A stretch of DNA of 64,000 nt, from the NCBI GenBank assembly GCA_905234665.1, contig CAJOIV010000003.1, forward strand, positions 56,719 to 120,718, read 5' to 3'. Numbering within the stretch: position 1 is the first letter of the stretch; each line of letters starts with the position of its first letter. The notes below the pieces were generated by a model. That model worked only from the letters and a program-made list of their open reading frames with translations. It had not been told where the DNA came from and searched no databases. The position numbers and the translations under genes are program-made. The stretch is from an uncultured Bacteroidales bacterium. Lineage in GTDB: Bacteria > Bacteroidota > Bacteroidia > Bacteroidales > P3. Positions 16,162-23,520 of this stretch are shown here, in pieces.

Positions 16162-17109
16162 ATGAATGCAGACATTTTAAGGCAGGAAATACTTCGTCTG
16201 AAGAAAGAAAAGAATGCCGTCATTCTGGGACACTACTACCAGCGCGACGAGATACAGGAACTTTCCGACTATGTCGGCGACAGTCTGGCGCTGGCCCAAA
16301 AGGCCCAGGACTGCGACAACGACATCATAGTTTTCTGCGGAGTTCATTTCATGGCCGAGACAGCCAAAATACTCAATCCTTCGCGCAAGGTGCTTCTGCC
16401 CGACATGGAAGCCAGTTGCTCGCTGGCCGAGTCGTGCCCTGCCGAGGACTTCGCCAAGTTCAAGGCCGAGCACCCCGACCACATGGTTATCTCATACGTG
16501 AACTGCTCTGCCGGCATCAAGGCCCTCTCCGACCTTATCTGCACTTCCGGCAACGCCGAGAAATTGGTGCGTTCTCTCCCCGAGGACCAGAAAATCATCT
16601 TCGCCCCCGACAAGAACCTGGGCGGTTACATCAATAGCGTCACTGGCCGCAATATGCTCCTGTGGAACGGTGTCTGCACCGTGCACGATGCCATGCAGGC
16701 CGAGGCCGTCGTGGGGCTGAAGAAAGACTACCCCGACGCTCCCGTCATTGCCCACCCCGAGTGCAACGCCGCCCTGCTGGCTGTGGCTGACTTCATAGGC
16801 AGCACCAAGGCAATGCTCAACTACATCAAGGCCTCCGCCGCCAAGCGTTTCATTGTGGCTACCGAGACGGGCATCCTCTACGAGATGAAACGCGAGAACC
16901 CCGACAAGGAGTTCATCACCCTGCGCGACAACAAGAGCTGCGCCTGCGACGACTGCGCCTACATGAAGCTCAACACTCTTGAGAAACTGCACGCCTGCCT
17001 GCGCGACGAAAAGCCCGAAATCCTTCTCGATGCTGAAACCATCGAAAAGGCCCGCCGCCCCATCGTCCGCATGCTCGAAATGTCGAAACAACTGGGCATC
17101 CTGAAATGA
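16162..17109 (+). CDS. nadA: Quinolinate synthase
   Basis: NadA condenses iminoaspartate with dihydroxyacetone phosphate to quinolinate in NAD synthesis, using a [4Fe-4S] cluster. The 315-residue sequence shows the family start LKKEKNAVILGHYYQRDEIQ. The three cluster cysteines are predicted at Cys86 (ASCSLA), Cys172 (GVCTVH) and Cys265 (CDDCAYMKLNTL). No nadB or nadC is nearby. The stop overlaps the start of the next gene by 4 bp (ATGA), so the two are coupled. Confidence 0.96.
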   Translation: MNADILRQEILRLKKEKNAVILGHYYQRDEIQELSDYVGDSLALAQKAQDCDNDIIVFCGVHFMAETAKILNPSRKVLLPDMEASCSLAESCPAEDFAKFKAEHPDHMVISYVNCSAGIKALSDLICTSGNAEKLVRSLPEDQKIIFAPDKNLGGYINSVTGRNMLLWNGVCTVHDAMQAEAVVGLKKDYPDAPVIAHPECNAALLAVADFIGSTKAMLNYIKASAAKRFIVATETGILYEMKRENPDKEFITLRDNKSCACDDCAYMKLNTLEKLHACLRDEKPEILLDAETIEKARRPIVRMLEMSKQLGILK

Positions 17110-17609
17110 GGGGACAGCCGCAAGTCTACGAATACCTCCAGCGGTTGGGCATAGAGTTCGACTACTACGAACATCCCGAAGCCCCGACCATCGAGATTGC
17201 CGCGCAATACTACCGCGGCGAGGGCACCACGTTGTGCAAAAACCTCTTCTTCCGCAACCACAAAGGCAACCGCCACTACCTTGTCATCATGGACTCGCGC
17301 CATGCGATGGACATCCACCAGATAGAACACATGCTGCACCAGGGCAAACTCTCCTTCGCCTCGCCCGAAAGAATGATGCGCTACCTCGGCGTGAAGCCTG
17401 GCTCGGTCTCCCTCTTCACGCTGGTGAACGACACCAACCACGAAGTGACACTCTTCGTGGACAACGAGTTGCGCAAGGCCGAGAAGGTCAGTTTCCACCC
17501 CAACGACAACACCGCCTCGCTGGTGATTTCCAATGCCGACATGATGAAGTTCATCGAGAACATCGGCAACCCCTACGAGTTCCTCGACCTCTACGGCGAG
17601 GAGTGTTGA
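17106..17609 (+). CDS. YbaK/ProX-type aminoacyl-tRNA deacylase
   Basis: A 167-residue free-standing editing domain. Proteins of this family hydrolyse mischarged tRNAs, for example Ala- or Cys-tRNA-Pro. Typical elements are VYEYLQRLGIEFDYYEHPEA near the N-terminus, the catalytic Lys segment TTLCKNLFFRNHKGNRHYLVIM (residues 41-62) and GVKPGSVSLFTLVND. It overlaps nadA by 4 bp. The link to NAD synthesis looks positional only. It is followed 36 bp later by the RluA-type gene. Confidence 0.85.
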   Translation: MRGQPQVYEYLQRLGIEFDYYEHPEAPTIEIAAQYYRGEGTTLCKNLFFRNHKGNRHYLVIMDSRHAMDIHQIEHMLHQGKLSFASPERMMRYLGVKPGSVSLFTLVNDTNHEVTLFVDNELRKAEKVSFHPNDNTASLVISNADMMKFIENIGNPYEFLDLYGEEC

Positions 17610-17645
17610 AAACCCAATAGACATTGTTCATAACGAGAAAAAATA

Positions 17646-18524
17646 GTGTTTCACGTGAAACAAAAGGAATACAAAGTTGAAAAGCCGGGCGAGTTGCTCC
17701 AATTCCTTATGGAGCAGATGCCCGACAGCAGCCGCAACAAGGTGAAGGAACTGCTGGCACACACCGTCTGCGTTGACGGGCGCAGGGTGAGCCAGTACAA
17801 TTTTCCCCTCCAGCCCGGCATGGTAATCACCATCGAGAAGTCCGGCTACAAGGAGCGCTGCAAGCCCCGCGACCTCGACATTGTCTTCGAGGACGAATAC
17901 CTCATGGTGGTCAACAAGCACGAGGGTCTCCTCTCCTACAGCAAGAATCCGGGCGACAAGACGGTCATCACCGTCCTGAACCGCTACTTCGAGTTGACCC
18001 ACCAGAAGTGTCATGCCCACATCGTCCACCGTCTCGACCGCGACACGTCGGGCCTCCTCGTGGTCTCCAAGTCGAAGGAGGTGTCGCAACGCTTCGAGGC
18101 CGACTGGAAGGAGACGGTCTACGACCGCGCCTACGTCGCCGTCGCCTGGGGCCATCTCGAACCCGCCGAGGGCACCATCAAGAGTTGGCTGACCGACGGG
18201 CAGTATTGCGTCCTATCGTCGCCGACGGATAACGGCGGCAAGCTGGCCATCACGCACTACAAGACCCTCCAGACCTCCCGTCGCTATTCCCTCCTCGAGC
18301 TGCGGTTGGAGACGGGCCGGCGCAACCAGATCCGTGTCCACCTGCGGGAGGAGAAGCACCCCGTGGTGCACGACCCCATGTATGGCTACAAAGACGATGT
18401 CTCGCCCATCGCGCGGCTGGCACTCCATGCCTTCCGGCTGGGTTTCCGTCACCCCGTGACGGGCAAACGTCTGCAGTTCGAGACTCCCTTCCCCTCGGCC
18501 TTCATGCGCCTGATGGAGTTATAG
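17646..18524 (+). CDS. RluA/RluD-family RNA pseudouridine synthase
   Basis: A 292-residue enzyme with an N-terminal S4-like RNA-binding region (about 12-65) and a catalytic domain containing HRLDRDTSG with Asp131. LETGRRNQIRVHL and LALHAFRLGF are also typical. The family isomerises uridines in 23S rRNA or tRNA; the exact site cannot be told. Translation starts at GTG 17646 or, three codons later, GTG 17655. Both lie in the parS palindrome at 17647-17662, so the N-terminus FHVKQ is encoded by parS. Its stop codon overlaps the convergent NamZ-like gene by 6 bp. Confidence 0.9.
   Translation: MFHVKQKEYKVEKPGELLQFLMEQMPDSSRNKVKELLAHTVCVDGRRVSQYNFPLQPGMVITIEKSGYKERCKPRDLDIVFEDEYLMVVNKHEGLLSYSKNPGDKTVITVLNRYFELTHQKCHAHIVHRLDRDTSGLLVVSKSKEVSQRFEADWKETVYDRAYVAVAWGHLEPAEGTIKSWLTDGQYCVLSSPTDNGGKLAITHYKTLQTSRRYSLLELRLETGRRNQIRVHLREEKHPVVHDPMYGYKDDVSPIARLALHAFRLGFRHPVTGKRLQFETPFPSAFMRLMEL
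17647..17662. promoter_or_regulatory. parS site (ParB-binding centromere), perfect palindrome
   Basis: TGTTTCACGTGAAACA is identical to the broadly conserved chromosomal parS consensus recognised by ParB/Spo0J. A chance perfect 16-mer is very unlikely in 64 kb. parS sites concentrate near oriC. It overlaps the start of the RluA-type gene, so ParB binding may affect that gene's expression. Confidence 0.92.
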
Positions 18525-19805
18525 GGTGTCGGGATAGATAAGATATTTCTTGCGCACCTCCCGGAACCGCTCGAGGGCGGGCTGCCACGTGGCGCGTATC
18601 TCCTCTTCGGACATTCCGGATTCTATCTGTTTGCGCAGGTCGCCGTTGCCGGCCAGCTTGTCGAAGAAGTTGTTCTGGAGGAAGAAATATCCACTTCTCG
18701 TCATCCAGTGCATCCAGTCGAGGTAAGAGAGGTCGAACTTGGCGGGAATCTTCTTCAGGTCGCGCAAGTCGAAACCATAATATGTCTCCCCGTCTTGTGT
18801 CTTGAAGCTGTAGGGAAAGATTTTTTGGCCAGCAAAGGTGAAGAGGGAGTTGTAGTCTATCCGGTAGCAGAGCTTGTAAGGAACGCCGACCACCTCGAAG
18901 GGGGTGTCTGTTCCTCTCCCCACGCTGATGCGGGTGCCCTCGAAGAGGCAGAGGCTCGGGTAGAGGGCGATGGCGTGGGCGTTGCGCAGGTTGGGCGACG
19001 GCGGCACAGGCAGCTCGTAGCCTACCGAGTCGCGCTTGTAGCCCTGCATGGGCACCACCTTTAGGTTGCACTTGATGCCGCCTTCCAGCCACCCTTCGCC
19101 GTTGATCATCAAGGCATACTCGCCGATGGTCATGCCATATACCACCGGCACGGGGTGCATCCCCACGAAAGAACGGTAGCGGGCGGTGTCGAGCACAGGC
19201 CCGTCGACGTAATGCCCGTTGGGGTTGGGGCGGTCGAGGACCAGGAGGGGAATACCCTTCTCGGCGCAGGCCTCCATCACGTAGTGCAGCGTGCTGAGGT
19301 AGGTGTAGAACCGGCAACCCACATCCTGCAAGTCGAAGATGACACAATCCACATCCTCCAGTTGCTCCTGTGTCGGCTTTTTGTTCTTGCCGTAGAGTGA
19401 GATGATAGGTAGTCCTGTCTCGGGGTCGGTGCTGTTGTCCACATGGGCTCCAGCCTCGGCGGTGCCGCGGAAGCCGTGCTCGGGGCAGAAGATTTTCGTG
19501 ACGCTGACCTCTCTGGCTATCAGATTGTCGACGAGGTGGGTGCTGCCCACCACGGAGGTCTGGTTGGCCACCACGGCGATATTCCCAACCAAAAGTATCC
19601 CGTAGCTACACTCTTCCAGTTCAAGAAAACGCCTGCTGCATTTTAGCAACTCATCCGCACCCGTCCGTAGGGGCGTACCCCCGTGTACGCCCGCAATTTG
19701 TGCCCCTGCCGACACGCTCAGCAACAGCAACGCAATCAACACCAACGTATGGGCGTACCCCCGTGTACGCCCGCAATTATCACCCCAGTGTACGCCCGTA
19801 ATCAT
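18519..19805 (-). CDS. DUF1343 / NamZ-like exo-beta-N-acetylmuramidase, with REP-derived N-terminus
   Basis: The core (about residue 50 on) matches DUF1343 proteins, characterised as NamZ, which cleave N-acetylmuramic acid from non-reducing ends of peptidoglycan fragments. Family marks are IFCPEHGFRGTAEAGAHV, TGLPIISLYG, DLQDVGCRFYTYLSTL and LDRPNPNGHYVDGP. A signal peptide (LVLIALLLLSVSAGAQ) is present. REP palindromes are translated on both sides of it, as GRTRGYAHT and GVHGGTPLRT. The annotated ATG at 19805 overlaps the RAYT stop, and an internal TTG/GTG next to the signal peptide could be the real start. Length without the insert is normal. Confidence 0.85.
   Translation of the reverse strand: MITGVHWGDNCGRTRGYAHTLVLIALLLLSVSAGAQIAGVHGGTPLRTGADELLKCSRRFLELEECSYGILLVGNIAVVANQTSVVGSTHLVDNLIAREVSVTKIFCPEHGFRGTAEAGAHVDNSTDPETGLPIISLYGKNKKPTQEQLEDVDCVIFDLQDVGCRFYTYLSTLHYVMEACAEKGIPLLVLDRPNPNGHYVDGPVLDTARYRSFVGMHPVPVVYGMTIGEYALMINGEGWLEGGIKCNLKVVPMQGYKRDSVGYELPVPPSPNLRNAHAIALYPSLCLFEGTRISVGRGTDTPFEVVGVPYKLCYRIDYNSLFTFAGQKIFPYSFKTQDGETYYGFDLRDLKKIPAKFDLSYLDWMHWMTRSGYFFLQNNFFDKLAGNGDLRKQIESGMSEEEIRATWQPALERFREVRKKYLIYPDTL
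19666..19697 (-). repeat. REP palindrome 1 (within NamZ-like coding region)
   Basis: Core GGGCGTACCCCCGTGTAC plus GCCC at 19671-19692 forms a short hairpin. It lies just after the signal-peptide cleavage region and is read through in frame as GVHGGTPLRT. Confidence 0.85.
19748..19800 (-). repeat. REP palindrome 2 plus half copy
   Basis: A second identical core is at 19751-19772. It is followed by a half unit AGTGTACGCCCGTAAT at 19785-19800 that abuts the RAYT stop codon. It supplies the first codons of the NamZ-like frame. Confidence 0.85.
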
Positions 19806-20284
19806 ATCTCATTATATTTCATAGCCCATCGATAGGGATTACCCTTGATATAATCCACAATGTTTTGCAGCTCCTTTGGTGTCCGAATCACGTGGTCGAA
19901 ATAATTGCGTTGCCATAGTGTCCTGTTGAATGGCCCCCAACCAAGTTCTTTCACGCCATGAATGTAATGGTTGGTCGTGATACTCTTGAACCACCGCATA
20001 ATATTAGGGAGGTGATGGTTTCCTTCATTGAACAGAACGAGATGGACATGGTTGGGCATAATCACCATGCTTGTAATCTCTGTTCCTTCAAATTGTTCAG
20101 GTATTTGTAATAATACATCTCTAACCATTTGTCCAGCGGCAGTGAGCTGTACTTCATCATTATTCATCTCTCCGAGCAGATGCAACCTGTCGTGGATATT
20201 CACGGTTACAAAATAATGTGCTTTGGAGGTGTAGTCAAACCCTTTCCAGCGGATATCTTTTCTATCGGGGAATGAGGGTTGCAT
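19802..20284 (-). mobile_element. RAYT: REP-associated tyrosine transposase (IS200/Y1 family)
   Basis: A 160-residue single-Tyr HUH transposase. The metal-binding HuH motif is MPNHVHLVL (His79, His81) and the catalytic tyrosine is Tyr128 in WQRNYFDHVIR. YFVTVNIHDR near the N-terminus is typical of the TnpA_REP subgroup. RAYTs move or maintain REP palindromes. Here the gene is flanked by REPs in opposite orientation (19666-19800 and 20320-20380), a classic arrangement. Its TGA overlaps the ATG of the NamZ-like frame by 4 bp. It lies 96 bp after dut on the same strand. The frame is intact. Confidence 0.92.
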
Positions 20285-20319
20285 ATTATCATGTGTTGTT
20301 TAAAAGGTGCATGGGTTTT

Positions 20320-20380
20320 GGACGTACACGGGGGTACGCCCCTACGGGATACCAAATGTGGCGTACACGGGAGTACGCCC
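20320..20380 (+). repeat. REP palindromes 3 and 4, inverted relative to 1 and 2
   Basis: Cores at 20320-20341 and 20360-20380 (GGCGTACACGGGAGTACGCC) are the reverse complement type of the left copies. Copy 4 touches the stop codon of dut. With REPs 1-2 they bracket the RAYT gene. Confidence 0.85.
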
Positions 20381-20818
<438 letters not shown>

Positions 20819-20821
20819 GGC

Positions 20822-21490
20822 TTATTGGGCTTTGGGTGAGAGCACTTCGTCGATCATGCCGTAGGCTTTGGCCTCCTCGGCGGTGAACCAGTGGTCGCGG
20901 TCGCTGTCGCGTTCCACCTGCTCGAAGGGCTGGCCGCTGTGCTTGGCGATAATCTCGTAAAGCTCTTTCTTCAGTTTGAGGATCTCGCGCACGGTGATCT
21001 CCATGTCGGTGGCCTGGCCGTCGGCGCCACCCATGGGCTGGTGTATCATCACGCGGGCGTGGGGCAGGCAGCTGCGCATGCCCTTCTCGCCGGCGCAGAG
21101 CAGCACGCTGGCCATCGAGGCCGCGAGGCCCGTGCAGATGGTGGCCACGCGGGGACGGATGTACTGCATGGTGTCGTAGATGCCGAGGCCCGCATAGACC
21201 GAGCCGCCGGGCGAGTTGAGGTAAATCTGGATGTCCTTGGCGCTGTCGACACTCTCGAGGAAGAGCAGCTGGGCCTGGATGACGTTGGCCGTGTAGTCGT
21301 CGATGGCGGTGCCGAGGAAGATGATGCGGTCCATCATCAGGCGGCTGAAGACATCCATCTGGGCCACATTCAGCTGACGCTCCTCGACGATGTAGGGAGT
21401 GAGCGAATTGTTGATGGCCGAAGTATACTTGGCATACGTGGTGCTGCTGATGCCACAATGCTTGGTGGCGTATTTTTCGAATTCTGTCAT
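20822..21490 (-). CDS. clpP: ATP-dependent Clp protease proteolytic subunit
   Basis: A 222-residue serine peptidase that forms the ClpP tetradecamer working with ClpX/ClpA-type unfoldases. The triad is Ser125 (GLAASMAS), His150 (MIHQPMGG) and Asp199 (DRDHW). LNSPGGSVYAGLGIYD is the glycine-rich substrate strand. The start ATG is at 21490. clpX is not next to it in this window. No clear TAnnTTTG box is seen upstream, where the dispersed repeat at 21640 lies. Confidence 0.97.
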   Translation of the reverse strand: MTEFEKYATKHCGISSTTYAKYTSAINNSLTPYIVEERQLNVAQMDVFSRLMMDRIIFLGTAIDDYTANVIQAQLLFLESVDSAKDIQIYLNSPGGSVYAGLGIYDTMQYIRPRVATICTGLAASMASVLLCAGEKGMRSCLPHARVMIHQPMGGADGQATDMEITVREILKLKKELYEIIAKHSGQPFEQVERDSDRDHWFTAEEAKAYGMIDEVLSPKAQ

Positions 21491-21639
21491 GGTATGTGTA
21501 TTATTCTATTATTATTCAACTCCTCTCATAACGCCGTCCCGCGGAAAAAATTGCCCTGTCCCGGAAAAATATCTTCTTGCTCCCCTCCCTGCTTCTGCCT
21601 TGCCGTCCCCATTGTACCGCCCTACCCATTGCAAAACAT

Positions 21640-21812
21640 TTGACCCACAATAGATTATGGTTTGTGCAGGATTTAACGCGCTTCAACATAGGATTTTAGC
21701 CGCATTTTTTTCGCTCGGCTTCGCTCTCAGAGCGATAAACCCTGGAGAAATAGCGGAGAAAGTCCTTGTAAAATCTGTTTTTCAACCCTTTATGAACCTT
21801 TTTTAATCCTTT
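21640..21812 (+). repeat. ~175-bp dispersed repeat, copy 1 (inverted partner at 58981-59162)
   Basis: Shared blocks, in order, are TTGACCCA, AGGATTTTAGCCGCATTTT, CGCTCGGCTTCGCTCT with a GAGCG hairpin, GAAATAGCGGA, and AGTCCTTGTAAAATCTGTTT followed by TTCA and a T-rich end. No open frame is conserved. The rest of the 21491-22054 gap holds only the promoter at 21999. Confidence 0.85.
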
Positions 21813-21998
21813 TCGAATGTTTCTCTCCATGCAGGGCAGGTCAAAAATGCAAAAACAGGGGTGCTGATGCCCTTTCTGTCCTTTCCGCGACCACTCAAAA
21901 AGGCCTCCGAGCGGTCTATAGCGGTCCTGGAACGTCTTTATTGGAATTTATTGGAACGTAGCGGCCATTTAAGCCCTTCTGTGGGGTATGGTAGGTTG

Positions 21999-22006
21999 TA
22001 TCTTTG
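21999..22006 (+). promoter_or_regulatory. -7 promoter box for the 22055 gene
   Basis: TATCTTTG lies 48 bp before the ATG at 22055. A -33 TTTG is not obvious. Confidence 0.6.
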
Positions 22007-22054
22007 CACCGTGAAAAACAAAAAAAATATGTTACAAACTAAATCTAAAAAATC

Positions 22055-22924
22055 ATGGCAACATTAAACGGTTTAACCACAAACTTGGGTGGCTCGGCAG
22101 GAGCCTGGACATTTTACAACCGCCTTGGCAGCACGGTGGCGAAACAGAAGATTGACAACCGTCATCGCAAGCGTCTCTCCGACACCCAGCTCAAACACAG
22201 CCTCTCCTGGGGCAATATGGTGGCCTTCTGGTCGGTGGCGGGCGGCAGACTGAAGGATTCCTTCGAGCGCAAACGCAACGGGCAGACCGACTTCAACATG
22301 TTCATCTCGAACAATGTGTACGGCCCCAGGATCTACCTGCCCTCCTACATGGTCCGTGCCGGGGCATGTGTCGCCGCGCCTTATTTGGTCACGATGGGCA
22401 GCCTGCCGTCGATAGAGGTCGTCGAGTCCTCCGACGGGTGTTTCCTCACCGGTATCCGCCTTGGCGACGGGTTCTCCATCACGCCGGAGACCACCGTGGG
22501 CGAATTGAGCCGTGCCATCGTGACGAACAACGACGGTTTCGAGCACGGTGACGACCTTATCTGTCTGGCGGTGCATCAACTTGTCGGCTCATCCGACGGC
22601 TATCCCCATGTCGGCGTCAGTCCCGCCGTCCTGCGGCTCGATGCCTACAGCGATGTCCCCTTGTCGCAGATCCCCAATGCAGTGCCGGCCTTCGCCGCTG
22701 TCGAGGGCTGCCTCGGCTCGGGGGCCCCGATTGTCGGCGGCATGACGTGGATACACATGCGCCAGCTGCGCTCTCGACGGGTCGTCAGCACCCAGCGTCT
22801 GGTCCTCTCCGGCGACTCTGCCGAACCGTCGCCCACCTCTGGTACACCCCTTTACCGCGACTACACCACCCCCGAGGCTCTCGCCACAGCCATCGGCACC
22901 TACTACCGCCGCAGCGCCCGGTGA
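22055..22924 (+). CDS. Hypothetical protein with DUF6266-like N-terminus
   Basis: A 289-residue protein with no signal peptide or membrane helix. The beginning (NLGGSAGAWTFYNRLGSTVAKQK, residues 10-32, then a basic RHRKRLSDTQLKHSL stretch) has the small-residue, SH3-like pattern of DUF6266-type proteins in Bacteroidota. I do not recognise the rest with confidence. The frame is clean, has its own promoter and ends before a hairpin at 22962. It is flanked by the dispersed repeat and an accessory block. No function is assigned. Confidence 0.65.
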   Translation: MATLNGLTTNLGGSAGAWTFYNRLGSTVAKQKIDNRHRKRLSDTQLKHSLSWGNMVAFWSVAGGRLKDSFERKRNGQTDFNMFISNNVYGPRIYLPSYMVRAGACVAAPYLVTMGSLPSIEVVESSDGCFLTGIRLGDGFSITPETTVGELSRAIVTNNDGFEHGDDLICLAVHQLVGSSDGYPHVGVSPAVLRLDAYSDVPLSQIPNAVPAFAAVEGCLGSGAPIVGGMTWIHMRQLRSRRVVSTQRLVLSGDSAEPSPTSGTPLYRDYTTPEALATAIGTYYRRSAR

Positions 22925-22961
22925 CCTGCTGCGGTCCTCCCCGCCGACCCCACAGAATCAG

Positions 22962-23015
22962 ATGCCGCTGGAGCAATCTCCAGACAAAGGGAAAGTCCCT
23001 CCAGCGGCATTTATT
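22962..23015 (+). terminator. Hairpin downstream of the 22055 gene
   Basis: A 12-bp perfect stem, ATGCCGCTGGAG (22962-22973) with CTCCAGCGGCAT (22999-23010), has a 25-base loop and a short T-rich tail. It is a plausible terminator, though the tail is weak. Confidence 0.55.
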
Positions 23016-23199
23016 GAGTCTTTCCACAATAGGCAGACAGTCTCTCGGACAAATAGAGCAAAGGCATTGTTGATGCAGCGAGTCAACAATTAAAGTATGC
23101 GTCACCAAAGGTTCACCTCTCGGTAGTTATTCTTATCGGACACTATTGACCAAATGAGAAATATTGTGTGATTATTCTTGCCATGTCAAAAAAAAAGTG

Positions 23200-23207
23200 T
23201 AATTTTG
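23200..23207 (+). promoter_or_regulatory. -7 promoter box for the VWA gene
   Basis: TAATTTTG fits TAnnTTTG. TTCTTG about 20 bp upstream may serve as -33. It would give a leader of about 310 bases. Confidence 0.55.
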
Positions 23208-23243
23208 CATCCGATTACAAAATAAAATAATAACTAATACACA

Positions 23244-23448
23244 GTGCCAATGAAGCATAACACATAGATTGATATGCACATCATAGAATAGGAAAAAGCG
23301 AAGTAGCTTATCTGGTACTTTTGAAACTTCGTCAATTTCAATGAATCTATCCAGATCCGCACAGCGCGTTCCCGCCGTTGTGGCGTGGACTTGTACGTTG
23401 TAATTGGATAGATTCAGGTAGACGAAGACCTCAAAAGTGCCAATGAAG
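23244..23448 (+). other. Structured leader with 13-bp direct repeats and a long imperfect palindrome
   Basis: AGTGCCAATGAAG occurs at 23244-23256 and 23436-23448. Between them, 23314-23353 (GGTACTTTTGA...CTTCGTC...TGAATCTATCCA) pairs with 23405-23441. The ~50-base apex has a further GC-rich hairpin around CCGCACAGC/GTTGTGGCG. It could be a small mobile element with target duplication or a regulatory RNA leader. No gene is present in the gap. Confidence 0.6.
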
Positions 23449-23520
23449 ACTTAAAAGTGCCACGCTTTTTTTATGTGCACATTTCAAAGCTTGGCACTAC
23501 CTTTTAACAACTAATGAAGA

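Noticed and set aside
15902..16162. 86-codon minus-strand frame in the rpiB-nadA gap
   Set aside because: AT-rich with no family features, no promoter or start context; it overlaps the DnaA-box-like sites.
23244..23448. Integron attC site or group II intron
   Set aside because: The palindrome lacks the attC core GTTRRRY sites and no integrase is near. No intron domain V-like hairpin or reverse transcriptase is present.
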